Positions 8,548 through 17,074 of a DNA stretch of 46,198 bases are shown here, in pieces. The notes under the pieces were generated by a model. The model ran no database searches and was not told the DNA's origin. It saw nothing but the letters and a program-made list of their open reading frames with translations. The position numbers were made by a program, and so were the translations under genes. Numbering within the stretch: position 1 is the stretch's first letter; every line of letters begins with the position of its first letter. Source of the DNA: Chloroflexota bacterium (GTDB taxonomy: Bacteria; Chloroflexota; Dehalococcoidia; SM23-28-2; RBG-16-64-32); the NCBI GenBank assembly GCA_005882985.1, contig VBEJ01000037.1:1-46198 (forward strand), written 5' to 3'.

Positions 8548-10398
8548 ATGAAGCCGCTAAACCGCTGGCGTGCTGGTGCAGCCCGGGTCGGGAACTGCGC
8601 GTGCGCACGATGACGGCTGGGTAATTCGCTCGTTCGATGTGCGCTATGGTCTTCAGACGGATGGCTCGTTCAACGTTCGGGAGGACCTCGCCGTGGATTT
8701 CGACGCGCTGGAGCGGCATGGCATCTTCCGCGACATGCCCGTCGAGTACAAGTACGACGATAACAGCAACCGGCTGATCGACGTCTCTGACGTATCGGTA
8801 ACGGACGGGAGCGCGGCGATCCCCCTTCGAGACGAGCGACACGCGCCCGAACATGCGGATCAAGGTAGGCGATCCGGACAAGCTAGTCAGCAGCCGGCAG
8901 CGTTACGCGATCAGCTATACCGTCCACGACGGACTCAATCCTTTCCCGGACCACGACGAGCTTTTCTGGAACGTGACAGGCAACGACTGGCCGGTAGCGG
9001 TCGAGGCGCTTCGGCAACAGTGGTGGCGCCCAAGCCTGGAATCGAGCGTATCACCTGCTTTCAGGGCCTGCGGGTTCGACAACGCCTTGCGCATCGTCGC
9101 TTGATGCGACATCGCCATCGTTTCTGGCGGCAGCGCCAATGGAGCCGGGCGGGGGACTCACGATCGTCGTCGGGCTGCGTAAGGGGCTCATCGCGGTTGG
9201 CCCTCCGAGGCTCGTGCCTGGGGGACAGAATACCGGAGCTCCGTCGACTGACGATACCAATAGGCAGATTAGGGGGCCATTCCAGCAAATGAAATAACAA
9301 TTTCGATCGCCGGCATTCTTGGCGGGCTGATTATTATCGCCTTGGTCAGACTGTGGTGGACCGCCGGCCGGGACCGCTGGTTTGGCAACATGTACTACAT
9401 CCGGGACAACCCGCCCGAGGAAAGGAAACCTCTCTTCGCTCGAGAAACGATCGTCGTCGAATACCAGCCGCCGGATGTCGGGAGGGGCAGGCGGCTGCGG
9501 CCGGCGGAAATCGGGGTACTAATGGACGAGCAGGCAGACACCTTGGACGTGAGCGCGACCATCGTGGATCTGGCAGTGCGCGGGTACCTGCAGATCAAGG
9601 AAGAGCAAAAGGCGGAATCTTCGGCATGTTCAAGAGTCAGGACTACGAACTGGTACGCGAAGACCGCGAATCGCCGAGCGGCCGCTCGCTGGATGGACTG
9701 CTGCTCTACGAAACCAGGTTGAAGGACGCGCTGTTCGAAGATGGCACGTCGGTGAAGTTGAGCGATCTCAAGAACAAGTTCCATGAGGACCTTGCCAAGG
9801 TGAAGAGCGACCTGTACGAGGAGACCGCTCACGTGCTAAGACTCTTTCCAAGCAGCCTGGATACCGTTCGGCACATCTATCAAGCCGTCGGCATTGGAAC
9901 GGCTGTAGCCGGAGGGCTATTAGCGGCGTTCCTTGGGTCGGCTTTCGGAGGAGCGCTCATTGGTATTCCCTTCGTGGCGGGCGGCTTCTCGTTGGCTTTG
10001 CTGTCGCCGACGATGCCCCGACGGACGGCGCCGGGGAGCGCGCTCTACCGTCGCTGCCTCGGGTTTCGCCTGTACATGACGACGGCGGAAAGGAGCGTCA
10101 GGCGTTCGCGGAGAGGGCCAATCTCTTCGAGGAGTACCTGCCGTATGCAATCGTCTATGGGTGCGTCAAGAACTGGGCGAAGGCTTTCGAAGGGCTGGGA
10201 CTGGAGAGGCGCGCGTCTGGTTGGTACATCGGGAGCAACATTTTTGCGGCCACGCAGTTCGCGGAGAGCGTGCGCGATTTCTCTTCGAGTGTCTCGGGCG
10301 TGATGGCCGCGACGCCGGGTGGGTCCGGCGGCAGCGGATGCGGTGGAGGCGGCGGCTCGGGCGGAGGCGGCGGAGGTGGGGGCGGCGGCAGCTGGTGA
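8548..10398 (+). pseudogene. DUF2207 membrane protein gene, broken by about seven frameshifts
   Basis: All parts of a DUF2207 protein are present in order but in changing frames. They are: start MKPLNRW at 8548; the N-terminal domain (VIRSFDVRYGL, then MRIKVGDPDKL, YTVHDGLNPFPDHDELFWNV); the stretch GPGE-like MEPGGGLTIVVGLRKG; a transmembrane helix near 9300-9345 (ISIAGILGGLIIIALV); the cytoplasmic part (PAEIGVLMDEQADTLDV, DYELVRED); a helix pair at 9890-10000; and the hallmark C-terminus with EYLPYAIVYG and a glycine-rich tail ending GGSW. Frame changes fall near 8562, 8820 (a C5 run), 9008, 9065, 9287, 9615 and 10090. Intact genes flank it, so real decay is more likely than general sequencing error. 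The intact family consists of exported/membrane proteins of unknown function. Confidence 0.85.
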
Positions 10399-10405
10399 TG
10401 CAGGC

Positions 10406-11296
10406 CTAAGGCGAATCTTCGAGCCTGGTCTGGACGTCCTTCAAGAAGCCCTCCAGCTCCGGGGATAGTTCGGGCTTCTCCTCCGGCGGTTCCTCTTTCT
10501 CGGAATCGTAAACCCGCTCAAGCTCGGCGACCATCGCCTGCAACTGCGGATTTTGGGCAACGGACTCGTTCATGGCCTCGCGTTGGCGCTGACTCTCCTC
10601 ATGCAGGGGCGAGGTGTCGAGATCGAGAGAATAAACACGAGAGAGAATCTCCAGAAGAGCCTCGGTCCCGCAGTAATCGCGCTCGAGCTGCACGTAGGCC
10701 GGGAGCTGGAGGATTATGCTCGCCGTTTCGATGCCTTCGCCCGAGGCCATTTGAGGCATGATGGCGAGAATCGTGGTGGGGCCTTCATAGGCGCTTTCCC
10801 GGACGCCAGCGCGCTGCACTTGCTCGCGAAGTCCTTCGCTGGCCGCGCCGCCGCTGGCAACAGGCGGGCGGGTATGGGGCACCGGTGAATACATCGAGCC
10901 GATGAGCGTGTACTGGCGAGCGCCGAACTGTCGAATCAGGCCGAGAACTGCCTCGACGTAATCCTCGCCGTGCGAGTGCGGCTCGAGCGCATGGAGGAAG
11001 AGCCACTCCTGACCGGAGGGCGACTTCGCATAGCGGAGGAAGGTGTTAGGGACGGCCACGTGCCGCTCTCCTTCTCGACGGAAGAGCATGGGACGGTAGC
11101 GGCTGAAGTCGTAAAAGACGCCGGGGCGCCTGAGCCGGCCGATCTCCTGGCCGTCCCACTGCTTCTCAAGAAAGCTGAGTGCCATGGTGCCGACCGAACC
11201 GACATCTATCCACGGTTGCAGGGCGATGAGAAGGCGCGGGCGGTCGAGGTCAGGCAGCGGGTATACGAGTTCGAAGGCAGACTCGGCAGCGGTCAT
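10406..11296 (-). CDS. PAC2-family (proteasome assembly chaperone 2-like) protein
   Basis: A 296-residue member of the PAC2/DUF75 family. The opening strand-helix unit PRLLIALQPWIDVGSVGTMA is the PAC2 signature. Further family regions are EEWLFLHALEPHSHG-like text (QEWLFLHALEPH), RQYTLIGSMYSPVPHTRP and AYVQLERDYCGTEALLEIL. The last 60 residues are acidic and helical (ELERVYDSEKEEPPEEK), probably a coiled tail. Family members are known mainly from archaea and actinobacteria as proteasome-assembly-like or ATP-grasp-associated proteins; a precise role here is unknown. Its ATG overlaps the stop of the MBL gene by 4 bases (ATGA), so the two are translationally coupled. Confidence 0.85.
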   Translation of the reverse strand: MTAAESAFELVYPLPDLDRPRLLIALQPWIDVGSVGTMALSFLEKQWDGQEIGRLRRPGVFYDFSRYRPMLFRREGERHVAVPNTFLRYAKSPSGQEWLFLHALEPHSHGEDYVEAVLGLIRQFGARQYTLIGSMYSPVPHTRPPVASGGAASEGLREQVQRAGVRESAYEGPTTILAIMPQMASGEGIETASIILQLPAYVQLERDYCGTEALLEILSRVYSLDLDTSPLHEESQRQREAMNESVAQNPQLQAMVAELERVYDSEKEEPPEEKPELSPELEGFLKDVQTRLEDSP

Positions 11297-12564
11297 CCAA
11301 GGGCCTTCAGGTTAGCCTCCGCCTCACGAATAGCGGAGAGAAAAGCGCCGCGCGCCATGAGCGATGGCTCAGCGGCGGCGCGCGCGGCGAACAGGTCCCG
11401 CCACAGTTCCCACGCCTCGCGGTTCTCCGGCTCTCCCTTGCGGACGAAATCGGCGAGGTGGCAGGCCATCCTTACATCACCTTCGTCCCCAAGTCTGCGA
11501 GCGCGGTCGAGGATCGGCGAGGATCCCGTCGCAGCGACGAGCGCTGCGGCGATATCGTAGGAGTGCGCAGGCAGTATATCGGCGGGGTCGCCGTCGTACC
11601 AGCCGCCGTAGAGGCGGTAGACGTTTCGAGCGATGAACTCCGGGTGATCGTAGATGGGCTGTAGCCACGGCTTGTCGGTGGCAGGCCAGTCAATGTCGCG
11701 GATGATGTCTTCCAGCCACTTGCCTTCGTTCATGCCCGCAATGACCTGATCGTGAATGGAGCGCAGGAAGTACGCGGTGGTGAGAAGAGCCTCCTGGATG
11801 CGTTCCTCCCCGGAGAGGACGGGGCCGTGCCCGGGAAATAGGTGCTGCGGTCGGAGGCCGGCCATGCGCTCGAGGCCCCGCGCCCAGTCCAACGCGTAGC
11901 GCTGGACCTTATACGGATTGCCGGCGTTCGGGGAGCACCAGACGAACGTGTCGCCGGTGCAGACAACCCGCTTTGACGGGCACCAGACCCAGGTCTCGTC
12001 GTCTGTCTCACCCCTGCAATGATGGAGCTCGAAGACCACCCCGCCGACAGTGGTGACGATATCTGTGTCGTAGGTGGTGTCGGGGTAGGTGAGTGCGGCT
12101 TCGGAGAACGGCTTGGCATCGGGCGGCAGGTTGAATTGGACGCGGTTGATGTGGTCATTCTGGCGGGCGAGCAGGCGGTAGCGATCGAAGCGGGCGGGCA
12201 GATCGCGGTGGGCGATGATGTTCGGACGGTGGTCGCCGCGATTCCGGGCCTCGGCGATGATCGCGTCGGCGCCAGTCACGTGATCGATGTGACCGTGGGT
12301 GTACACGATCGCCTCGACGGGCGCCTGGGTGTAATTCGCACGCAAGCCGGAGAGTATGGCCGGCGTGAAGCGCTGCTGGGCGGTATCGACGATGAGCACG
12401 CCTTGCTCGCCGATAAAGGCGGTGGAGTTGCCGAGGGCCGGGAAGAAGGCCACTCCCTCAGTTACAAGCTTGGGGTCGCCGAGATGAAAGAAGGCGGCCT
12501 GTTCAGGCGGGAGGGTGCGGGCAGAACTGAAATCGAGGCGCTCGGTCGGTACTGACTGGGTCAT
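11293..12564 (-). CDS. Metallo-beta-lactamase-fold hydrolase with alkylsulfatase-like C-terminal region
   Basis: A 423-residue MBL-fold hydrolase. The dinuclear zinc motif is THGHIDHV at about residues 89-96, with further ligands expected in FELHHCRGETDDE, VVCTGDTF and LFPGHGPVL. The segment ARNVYRLYGGWYDGDPADILP matches the dimerisation domain of SdsA-type alkyl/aryl sulfatases, so hydrolysis of alkyl sulfate esters is a reasonable but unproven guess. The N-terminus has no signal peptide, which suggests a cytoplasmic enzyme. AGGAG lies 7 bases before ATG 12564. It is the first gene of a two-gene operon with the PAC2 gene. A near-match to the LexA box (GAACGGGCGTTA) at 12613-12624 was not counted. 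Confidence 0.88.
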   Translation of the reverse strand: MTQSVPTERLDFSSARTLPPEQAAFFHLGDPKLVTEGVAFFPALGNSTAFIGEQGVLIVDTAQQRFTPAILSGLRANYTQAPVEAIVYTHGHIDHVTGADAIIAEARNRGDHRPNIIAHRDLPARFDRYRLLARQNDHINRVQFNLPPDAKPFSEAALTYPDTTYDTDIVTTVGGVVFELHHCRGETDDETWVWCPSKRVVCTGDTFVWCSPNAGNPYKVQRYALDWARGLERMAGLRPQHLFPGHGPVLSGEERIQEALLTTAYFLRSIHDQVIAGMNEGKWLEDIIRDIDWPATDKPWLQPIYDHPEFIARNVYRLYGGWYDGDPADILPAHSYDIAAALVAATGSSPILDRARRLGDEGDVRMACHLADFVRKGEPENREAWELWRDLFAARAAAEPSLMARGAFLSAIREAEANLKALG

Positions 12565-12716
12565 CGAGCTGCTCCTGTCGAAGAATGTGGACAGTATAGC
12601 GCACGGTAAACAGAACGGGCGTTACATGTCTGAAAGCTCATTACGGTCAACGGCAATGTGACTGCAATACCATGGCGACTAGAGTGGGTGAGCGAGGAGG
12701 ATACGCCATCCTCTTT

Positions 12717-12797
12717 GCGGACGGAGCCAGGATGGCTCGGGCCACGGAGGTTGCTACCGGGGCCGGGGAGGCGAGCCGGGCATCCTGCTCCGTCTGC
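12717..12797. other. Long imperfect hairpin in an intergenic region (possible structured RNA)
   Basis: The 304-base gap between the kinase-like gene and the MBL gene holds an 81-base inverted repeat. The arms 12717-12734 and 12781-12797 pair over 17 positions with one G-T pair and one bulged C (GCGGACGGAGC then AGGATG). The stem continues as GCTCG (12735-12739) with CGAGC (12772-12776), and the apex contains GGCC twice. A second small hairpin, GAGGAT/ATCCTC, lies at 12696-12713. No T-run follows on either strand, so it is not a plain terminator. It could be a structured leader of the minus-strand MBL gene, a small RNA or a decayed palindromic repeat. I do not recognise a known riboswitch class. 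Confidence 0.55.
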
Positions 12798-12868
12798 TTC
12801 TATCTAGGGTTCGGTTTTCCTGCCACGCTACTCACGTCGCGATAGCACTGCACCAGGATCTCGCGCGT

Positions 12869-13483
12869 TCACTCTTTGACAGCGGCCACTATGGCATCCG
12901 CAGCCACGGAGAGCGGCAGGACGTCGGTGTTGAGCACCATGTCATAGTGAGTAGAGAGCTCTGTTCCAATACCGTAGAACCGCTCGAGATATTTCTTGCG
13001 CTCGCGGTCTGAGTCTTCAACCGCCTTCCCGGCTTGGCGCGCGTCAACGCTGCCCTGAGCAGACAGCCTGGCGGCACGCGATTCCGATGATCCTGTGATG
13101 AGCACGCGAACAACGCCGCCCGCTTCCGCGAGTGGGATGCTGGCCCCGTGCGCGAGGATGACCACATTGCCCTGCGCGGCCGTCTCCAAGATCACTTGCT
13201 CGATGAGAGCCTCGTATCCCGGCGAGGTGTGAGCAGACGGCGGAACGTAGCCGGCGGGCTCGACGGCAGTCGAGCCCATTTGCTGGAGGATGCGCTGGAT
13301 AAGCGGCGGCGTGCGCTCGATCCGGGCCATTTTTTCAGGTGAGACGCCGGCCTTCTCTGCGGCAGTGGCGACTATCTCCTCATCGACGAAGCGAAAGCCG
13401 AGTCTGGCGGCTACATCGCGGCCGATCTCTTCCCCGCCCGCGCCAAGCGCGCGCGAAATGCTGATGACCTTGCATTGCCACAT
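12869..13483 (-). CDS. Cytidylate-kinase-like family protein
   Basis: A 204-residue P-loop-kinase-like protein of the Cytidylate_kin2 family. The N-terminal SISRALGAGGEEIGRDVA resembles the CMK P-loop but lacks the classical GxxxxGK[ST], as is usual in this family. Then come GFRFVDEEIV, VILAHGASIP, RVLITGSSESRAARL and the YGIGTELSTHYDMVLNTD region. Substrate is unknown; members are often annotated only by similarity. It lies 50 bases downstream of the CerR-like gene on the same strand, and so could be the last gene of the ceramide-like operon. However, it also has its own TATAAT at 13507-13512 and GAGAGG before ATG 13483. Confidence 0.85.
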   Translation of the reverse strand: MWQCKVISISRALGAGGEEIGRDVAARLGFRFVDEEIVATAAEKAGVSPEKMARIERTPPLIQRILQQMGSTAVEPAGYVPPSAHTSPGYEALIEQVILETAAQGNVVILAHGASIPLAEAGGVVRVLITGSSESRAARLSAQGSVDARQAGKAVEDSDRERKKYLERFYGIGTELSTHYDMVLNTDVLPLSVAADAIVAAVKE

Positions 13484-13506
13484 GTGAACCTCTCTTGCCG
13501 GCGCGG

Positions 13507-13512
13507 ATTATA
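13507..13512 (-). promoter_or_regulatory. TATAAT -10-like box upstream of the cytidylate-kinase-like gene
   Basis: A perfect minus-strand TATAAT in the 50-base gap before ATG 13483. It would give a leader of about 17 bases containing the GAGAGG ribosome site. No good -35 is visible at 16-18 bases, so this is tentative. Confidence 0.3.
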
Positions 13513-13533
13513 CAACGGCCGCGAGGAAACGTT

Positions 13534-14514
13534 TCAGATCCAGCGTTCCCGACGGTACCAGTCGGCGGTGAGCTTTGCTCCTGATCGAATGTCAATCGAA
13601 GGAACCCAACCAGTATCCCGCCGGAGGTCGTCGCTGGAACACATCCAGTGGCGCTGAGCCATTTCCCGCACCTTGTCGCGGGTGAGTGGGACGGCGCGGC
13701 GGGCAGCGAACCCAAACGTCTCGCTGACGATCGCGGCGGCGGAGAAGGCCCAGCGCGGGGCGCTAAGGCGGAGGGCTCGCCTGCCTACGGCCTCTTCGAT
13801 CGCGGCGAGGAGATCGCGCCAGGTGTGGACGTGTCCGTCTTCGGGACAGTAGACCTTGCCTTCGACATCGGCCTCGGCTGTGGTCGCCAGGCAGATGGCG
13901 CGGGCGGCATCTTCCGCGAAGACGATCGAGATGCGGTTATGCCCGCCCATCAGGAGCGGGGCTACTCTAAACCGGGCGAGACGGAAGAAGGGCACGAGGG
14001 CCGGGTCGCGCGGGCCGTAGATCACCGGGGGCCGGAAAATGACGGCTCGCGGGGCGAGGGCGGACGCCCGGACGTTATCCTCTCCGGCGAGCTTGCTGCG
14101 GCCGTACGCGCTCACCGGCATCGCAGGCGCGTTCCGTGGCCGGGGAGCGCCGTCCGGGCTTGGGCCATGCGCGGCGAGACTGGAGACATACACGAACCGC
14201 TTGACCGACGCTGATTGCTCTGCGGCACGAACGAGGTTCGCAGTGCCTTCAGCATTGACCGCGTCGAATTCGGCTTCCTTACGGGCTTTAATGAGGCCGG
14301 CGGCGTGGATGACCGCATCGATGCCTTGGACGGCAACCGGCAGTGTCGCCGCATCGGTAATGTCGCCGGCCGTTTCTTCGTAGGCGAGGGCTGAGAGAAA
14401 GCGCCGGGGGCTGGTCCTGCGGAGGAGCAAGCGGACGCTGTGGCCCTGGCCGGCGAGCTGCTCAGCGATATGAGAGCCAAGGAAGCCGCTGGCGCCGGTG
14501 ATGAGCACCTTCAT
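13534..14514 (-). CDS. NAD(P)-dependent epimerase/dehydratase (extended SDR); CerR-like 3-oxo-sphingoid reductase candidate
   Basis: A 326-residue extended short-chain dehydrogenase. The Rossmann motif GASGFLGSH is at residues 7-15, the catalytic pair is in YGRSK, and conserved elements VIHAAGL, VYVSSLAAHG and FRPPVIYGPRD are clear. Family similarity alone gives only a sugar- or steroid-type NAD-dependent oxidoreductase. The context is more telling: it begins 2 bases after the stop of a bCerS/YghO-like acyltransferase and follows a serine-palmitoyltransferase-like gene, the same trio as spt, bcerS and cerR of Caulobacter. I therefore infer reduction of the 3-keto group of an N-acylated or free sphingoid base. 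That role is inference; the SDR call is secure. Confidence 0.85.
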   Translation of the reverse strand: MKVLITGASGFLGSHIAEQLAGQGHSVRLLLRRTSPRRFLSALAYEETAGDITDAATLPVAVQGIDAVIHAAGLIKARKEAEFDAVNAEGTANLVRAAEQSASVKRFVYVSSLAAHGPSPDGAPRPRNAPAMPVSAYGRSKLAGEDNVRASALAPRAVIFRPPVIYGPRDPALVPFFRLARFRVAPLLMGGHNRISIVFAEDAARAICLATTAEADVEGKVYCPEDGHVHTWRDLLAAIEEAVGRRALRLSAPRWAFSAAAIVSETFGFAARRAVPLTRDKVREMAQRHWMCSSDDLRRDTGWVPSIDIRSGAKLTADWYRRERWI

Positions 14515-14516
14515 GA

Positions 14517-15587
14517 CTAGAGAGGCTTCTCATAAATGCGATAGGTCTTGTAATGGCGGCAACCAACCTTCGTGATGAGCGAGTTGATCAGATGGTTGTC
14601 CTCGAGGGTCCAGGAGAACTCAGCCCATTCGTAGCCGCGCTGGCCGGCCCGACGGTAGATTTCGTCGCAGAGAAGATAGGCGAGGCCTGCATAGCGGCGG
14701 GTCCGGAACTCCTTGCGCACCCCCAGCAGCAGGAGACGGCCGTTGCGTGGGCGGCGGACCTTGAGCCGCCAGAGCAGCTTGACGAACCCAAGAGGGAACA
14801 GCCGCCCATCGAGGTCGCGGATAGCGTCGTTCAGGTTGGGAACGGCGAGAGCGAAGGCGGCCGCCTTTCCATCGATCTCTACGAACGAAACAAGGTGCGG
14901 GTCGGCGATGAACTTGAGGTCACGCGACATTTGCCGCGCCTCGGCCTCGGTCGCCGGAACGAAGCCCCAGTTCTCGCTCCACGCATCGTTGTAGAGCTGC
15001 AGAATCGTGCGGACCTCGTCGTCGAAATGCTTCATGTCGGCGATGCGGACGCGGACTTCCGGGCGCGAGCGCAGTTGGCGGACCATGCGAGCGGGGCCTT
15101 CGGGCACCGGCTGGCTCTCCCAGCGCCAGGCGTAGAGGTCCTGGACCTTCGCGTAACTGGCTGCTTCGACGAGATCCAGGTAGTAGGCGTTGGTGTAAGG
15201 CATCAGGATTTGGGGCGGGGAATCGAATCCTTCAACGAGAAAGCCGACTTCGCCGTTGACGGAGAAGTTGAGCGGGCCGCGAATGCGCTCCATCCCTCTG
15301 TCACGTTGCCAGATCTCCGCCGAATTGAGGAGAGCCGAGGCGACAGCAGTGTCATTCTCACACTCGAAGAAGCCGAAGAAGCCGGTGCGTTCGTTATGGT
15401 AGCGATTCTGCTCGTGGTCGATCTGAGCCGAGATGCGGCCAGCAACGTGGCCATCGCGGCGGGCCACAAAGAGTTGAACATCTGCGTGCTCAAAGAACGG
15501 GTTGTGCTTCGGCGAGAACAGCTCGTGTTGCAGGCGCAGGAGGGGCGGCACCCAGTTGGGGTTCCTTCGGTAGAGGCGCCAGGGCAA
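14517..15587 (-). CDS. GNAT-fold N-acyltransferase of the YghO/bacterial ceramide synthase (bCerS) type
   Basis: At least 356 residues. The pattern is that of the large GNAT-related proteins called YghO in E. coli and bCerS in Caulobacter: PWRLYRRNPNWVPPLL, FFEHADVQLFVARRDG, GPLNFSVNGEVGFLVEGFD, PYTNAYYLDLVEAASYAK, and a C-terminal acetyltransferase-like fold with LLLLGVRKEFRTRRYAGLA. Caulobacter bCerS N-acylates the sphingoid base. The start is unsettled. TTG 15587 is the only usual start codon, but coding similarity (VASKRDLEDFIRL) continues upstream into the 3' end of the SPT-like gene, where this frame has no ATG, GTG or TTG. Translational coupling, or +1 slippage at the SPT stop, would explain it. 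It ends 2 bases before the CerR-like gene. Confidence 0.82.
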   Translation of the reverse strand: MPWRLYRRNPNWVPPLLRLQHELFSPKHNPFFEHADVQLFVARRDGHVAGRISAQIDHEQNRYHNERTGFFGFFECENDTAVASALLNSAEIWQRDRGMERIRGPLNFSVNGEVGFLVEGFDSPPQILMPYTNAYYLDLVEAASYAKVQDLYAWRWESQPVPEGPARMVRQLRSRPEVRVRIADMKHFDDEVRTILQLYNDAWSENWGFVPATEAEARQMSRDLKFIADPHLVSFVEIDGKAAAFALAVPNLNDAIRDLDGRLFPLGFVKLLWRLKVRRPRNGRLLLLGVRKEFRTRRYAGLAYLLCDEIYRRAGQRGYEWAEFSWTLEDNHLINSLITKVGCRHYKTYRIYEKPL

Positions 15588-15657
15588 GCGGATAAAGTCC
15601 TCGAGGTCGCGTTTGGATGCAACCGCTGTTACGGAAACGGCGGTGGCGGGCGGAGAG

Positions 15658-16962
15658 CTAGGAGAGGATACCTTGTCTGCGGCCGACAGTTCGGAAGCGC
15701 TCCAAGGCTTGCTCGATCTGCTCTGGGGTATGAGTGGCCATGCAGCTAGTGCGCAACATCGCCTTGCCCATCGGGACTGCCGGGTAGACCACGGGGTTGG
15801 TGTAGACGCCGTCTTCGATCAGCGATTTCCAGAACATCACGGTGCTGTACTCGTCGCCCACGTTCACCGGCACGATCGGTGTCTCCGAGCGGCCGACATC
15901 GAAGCCCATGTCGCTCAAACCTTGCCTCCACTGCGCCGCGAGCTTGTGGAGGCGGTCGACCATCTCGGGTTCGCGCTCGAGTACATCGAGGGCGGCTAGC
16001 GCGGCGGCGGTAGAAGCTGGTGGAAGGCTGGCGCTGAAGATGAGGGTGCGGCCGAAGTGCTTTACCCAGTCGAGCACCTTTCGCGGGCCAGCAATGAACC
16101 CACCTATAGACGCGAGAGACTTGGAAAATGTGCCCATGACGAGATCTACACCGTCTTCCAGGCCGAAATGGCTGCCTGTGCCCCGGCCGCCTTCGCCGAT
16201 CACGCCGATGGCATGGGCGTCGTCTACCAGAAGCCGGGCTCCGTGCTTGCGGCAGACATCGACGATGCCTGGGAGGTCAGCGATATCACCGCCCATGCTG
16301 AACACGCCGTCGATTACCACAAGACAGGCCTTATTCTCGCCTATCCTGATGAGAACGGAATCGAGGTGAGCGGCGCTATTGTGGTTGAAGCGGACCATCT
16401 CGCCGTCGGCCAAACGGCAGCCGTCATAAATGCTGGCGTGGTCGGACTTATCGACAACAGCGACCGATCGGCGGCCGACAAGAGAGGAGATGACACCGAG
16501 ATTCGTTTGATAACCCGTTGTGAAGACCAGCGCCGCTTCTTTGTTAACAAAGCGGGCGATACGACGCTCCAGTTCTTCATGCATATGGGTGCTGCCGTTG
16601 AGCAGGCGCGAGCCGGTCATCGAAGTGCCATATTTGAGAAGAGCGCGCGCCGCCGAATCGACGACGTAAGGGTGGCGGGTGAGACCGAGGTAGTTGTTGG
16701 AGCCGAACATGAGGACGCGCTTGCCGTAGATTTGCGCCTGCGGGCCATCATTGTTGTCGAGCGGCTGAAAGAAGGGATATATTTGGCGCTCACGCGCCTG
16801 GTCCGCGAGCGCAAACTCGTTGGCCTTGGAGAAGATATCGCGGCCGTCCTGGCCATCGTAGCGGTGCGCCAGCATGGCCTCGATGGTCATGTCTGGTGGC
16901 AGTTCGGGGAAGGAGACCGCGGCCGGCTCGCCGTCCTGTTTGCGTCGAGTTCGCTGGGCCAT
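15658..16962 (-). CDS. Serine palmitoyltransferase-like PLP enzyme (alpha-oxoamine synthase family)
   Basis: A 434-residue PLP enzyme that would join an acyl thioester to an amino acid with decarboxylation. It shows GSNNYLGLTRHP, the cofactor-stacking histidine in DKSDHASIYDG, the aspartate/histidine pair in LVDDAHAIGVIG, and Schiff-base lysine K281 in GTFSKSLASIGGF. The string GTFSKS followed by GGFIAG is typical of serine palmitoyltransferases; BioF and glycine C-acetyltransferase usually carry GTLGKA. A 70-residue N-terminal part (RYDGQDGRDIFSKANEF) precedes the catalytic fold. The neighbouring bCerS-like and CerR-like genes support sphingoid-base synthesis. ATG 16962 is preferred; GTG 16974 and TTG 17025 are in frame upstream. 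TATAGT lies 11-16 bases before the ATG. BioF- or Kbl-type activity cannot be excluded by eye. Confidence 0.85.
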   Translation of the reverse strand: MAQRTRRKQDGEPAAVSFPELPPDMTIEAMLAHRYDGQDGRDIFSKANEFALADQARERQIYPFFQPLDNNDGPQAQIYGKRVLMFGSNNYLGLTRHPYVVDSAARALLKYGTSMTGSRLLNGSTHMHEELERRIARFVNKEAALVFTTGYQTNLGVISSLVGRRSVAVVDKSDHASIYDGCRLADGEMVRFNHNSAAHLDSVLIRIGENKACLVVIDGVFSMGGDIADLPGIVDVCRKHGARLLVDDAHAIGVIGEGGRGTGSHFGLEDGVDLVMGTFSKSLASIGGFIAGPRKVLDWVKHFGRTLIFSASLPPASTAAALAALDVLEREPEMVDRLHKLAAQWRQGLSDMGFDVGRSETPIVPVNVGDEYSTVMFWKSLIEDGVYTNPVVYPAVPMGKAMLRTSCMATHTPEQIEQALERFRTVGRRQGILS

Positions 16963-17074
16963 ATTTGCGTTCACTATAGCATCGAAAAGCGCGGAGCGAA
17001 ATGCGCCGCTCGCGGTGTCAAGCAAGGGAATCGATTATCAGGCCGGGGAGTCCGGCCGGAGCGGGGCAGCGCAG

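Noticed and set aside
12613-12624. GAACGGGCGTTA upstream of the MBL gene as a LexA box
   Set aside because: One mismatch to GAAC-N4-GTTC and no supporting promoter geometry; kept out to avoid overcalling.
14226-14236. GAACGAGGTTC as a LexA box
   Set aside because: The spacer is three bases instead of four and it lies inside the CerR-like coding region. A similar GAACGGCGTTC near 3017 inside the DUF421 gene was rejected for the same reasons.
14553-15749. Long plus-strand reading frame opposite the bCerS-like gene (398 codons)
   Set aside because: It mirrors the minus-strand gene in a GC-rich region; no domain motifs, no ribosome site, whereas the minus strand has clear YghO/bCerS motifs.
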